Assembly (NCBI GenBank): GCA_026005135.1
Contig: BPKM01000004.1
Location: 173,340 to 237,339 of the forward strand
DNA length: 64,000 nt
Source: Leptospiraceae bacterium
GTDB lineage: Bacteria; Spirochaetota; Leptospiria; Leptospirales; Leptonemataceae
Direction of reading: 5' to 3'
Part shown: one piece after another, positions 63,968 to 64,000 of the stretch
Layout of the letters: every line of letters begins with the position of its first letter
Position numbering within the stretch: position 1 is the stretch's first letter
Translations under genes and position numbers: made by a program
The notes under the pieces: model-generated
What the model saw: only the letters and a program-made list of their open reading frames with translations
What the model was told of the DNA's origin: nothing
Database searches by the model: none

Positions 63968-64000
63968 TATTTTTCTATTTAAATACACTGTCAAGACAAT

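Noticed and set aside
1..64000. CRISPR arrays, rRNA and tRNA genes
   Set aside because: No regularly spaced direct repeats and no cloverleaf or rRNA-like conserved sequence was seen; the only strongly structured RNA is the cobalamin riboswitch.

Overview
The window is strongly AT-rich bacterial chromosome and almost certainly comes from a spirochaete close to Leptospira (order Leptospirales). The grounds are two tandem FlaB-type flagellins, a DUF1564 protein (a family known mainly from Leptospira), an abundance of lipoproteins with spirochaete-style lipoboxes, lpxC, and an imelysin / di-heme DUF1111 / imelysin / HTTM iron locus of the kind found in Leptospira. I saw no rRNA, tRNA or CRISPR array. 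The base composition is more AT-rich than named Leptospira species, so the exact genus is open. Layout: 1-1.1 kb is the 5' part of an IS4-family insertion sequence cut by the window edge. 1.2-8.2 kb is a cell-envelope block: a broken VWA-type lipoprotein gene, an OmpA-family lipoprotein, a probable beta-barrel protein, a CoxE-like VWA protein and an Ig-like lipoprotein. 8.3-9.0 kb is a HEPN/MNT (type VII) toxin-antitoxin pair. 9-18 kb carries ispH, two serine beta-lactamase-fold hydrolases (one frameshifted), a DUF1564 protein, a His-rich metal-transporter-like membrane protein, an RlmI-like rRNA methyltransferase and an alpha/beta hydrolase. 16.5-19.6 kb is a two-gene ankyrin lipoprotein + TM2 protein operon. 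19.8-22.6 kb pairs a PLP decarboxylase with a GltS-like transporter, followed by the flagellins. 24.6-30.5 kb is a minus-strand operon headed by a clear cobalamin riboswitch: three surface lipoproteins, a DUF4430 (transcobalamin-like) lipoprotein, a DUF6580-like membrane protein, a BtuB-like TonB receptor and a beta-propeller lipoprotein reminiscent of BtuG. 30.7-37.5 kb is mixed: SLT-type muramidase, delta-60 repeat lipoprotein, a split glycosyltransferase-like gene, a frameshifted EamA transporter and an Na+/solute symporter. 37.5-42.7 kb is the most defence-like region: a coiled-coil protein, two BrxD/DUF2791-type P-loop ATPases (one with an extra Tudor/SH3-like domain) and an Lhr-type helicase carrying a frameshift, with no PglX or PglZ nearby. 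43-50.6 kb is housekeeping lipid metabolism (lpxC, acyl-CoA synthetase, DUF374 acyltransferase, MarC) with two TetR regulators and yaaA. 50.6-55.9 kb is the iron/imelysin operon behind a perfect 13-bp inverted repeat that looks like a Fur-family operator. 56-61.6 kb contains a DinB-fold protein, a DUF2939-like protein, a cytochrome P460/MarR pair with a perfect 9-bp palindromic operator, an ABC-F ATPase and a conserved unknown. 61.6-63.9 kb is a methyltransferase, two membrane proteins and an FMN-binding protein behind a second Fur-like site. Two themes cut across the window. First, metal and cofactor acquisition dominates: cobalamin uptake under riboswitch control, and two operons sharing a related inverted repeat that suggests iron control, one import-like and one flavin electron-transfer-like. 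Second, at least six otherwise intact genes are broken by single indels, several in homopolymer or dinucleotide tracts (TA repeat at 11.2 kb, A10 at 33.9 kb, A9 at 55.8 kb). This is either real slippage/phase variation or gene decay, or assembly indel error; raw reads would decide. All functional calls come from reading the sequence and family knowledge; no database search was run.
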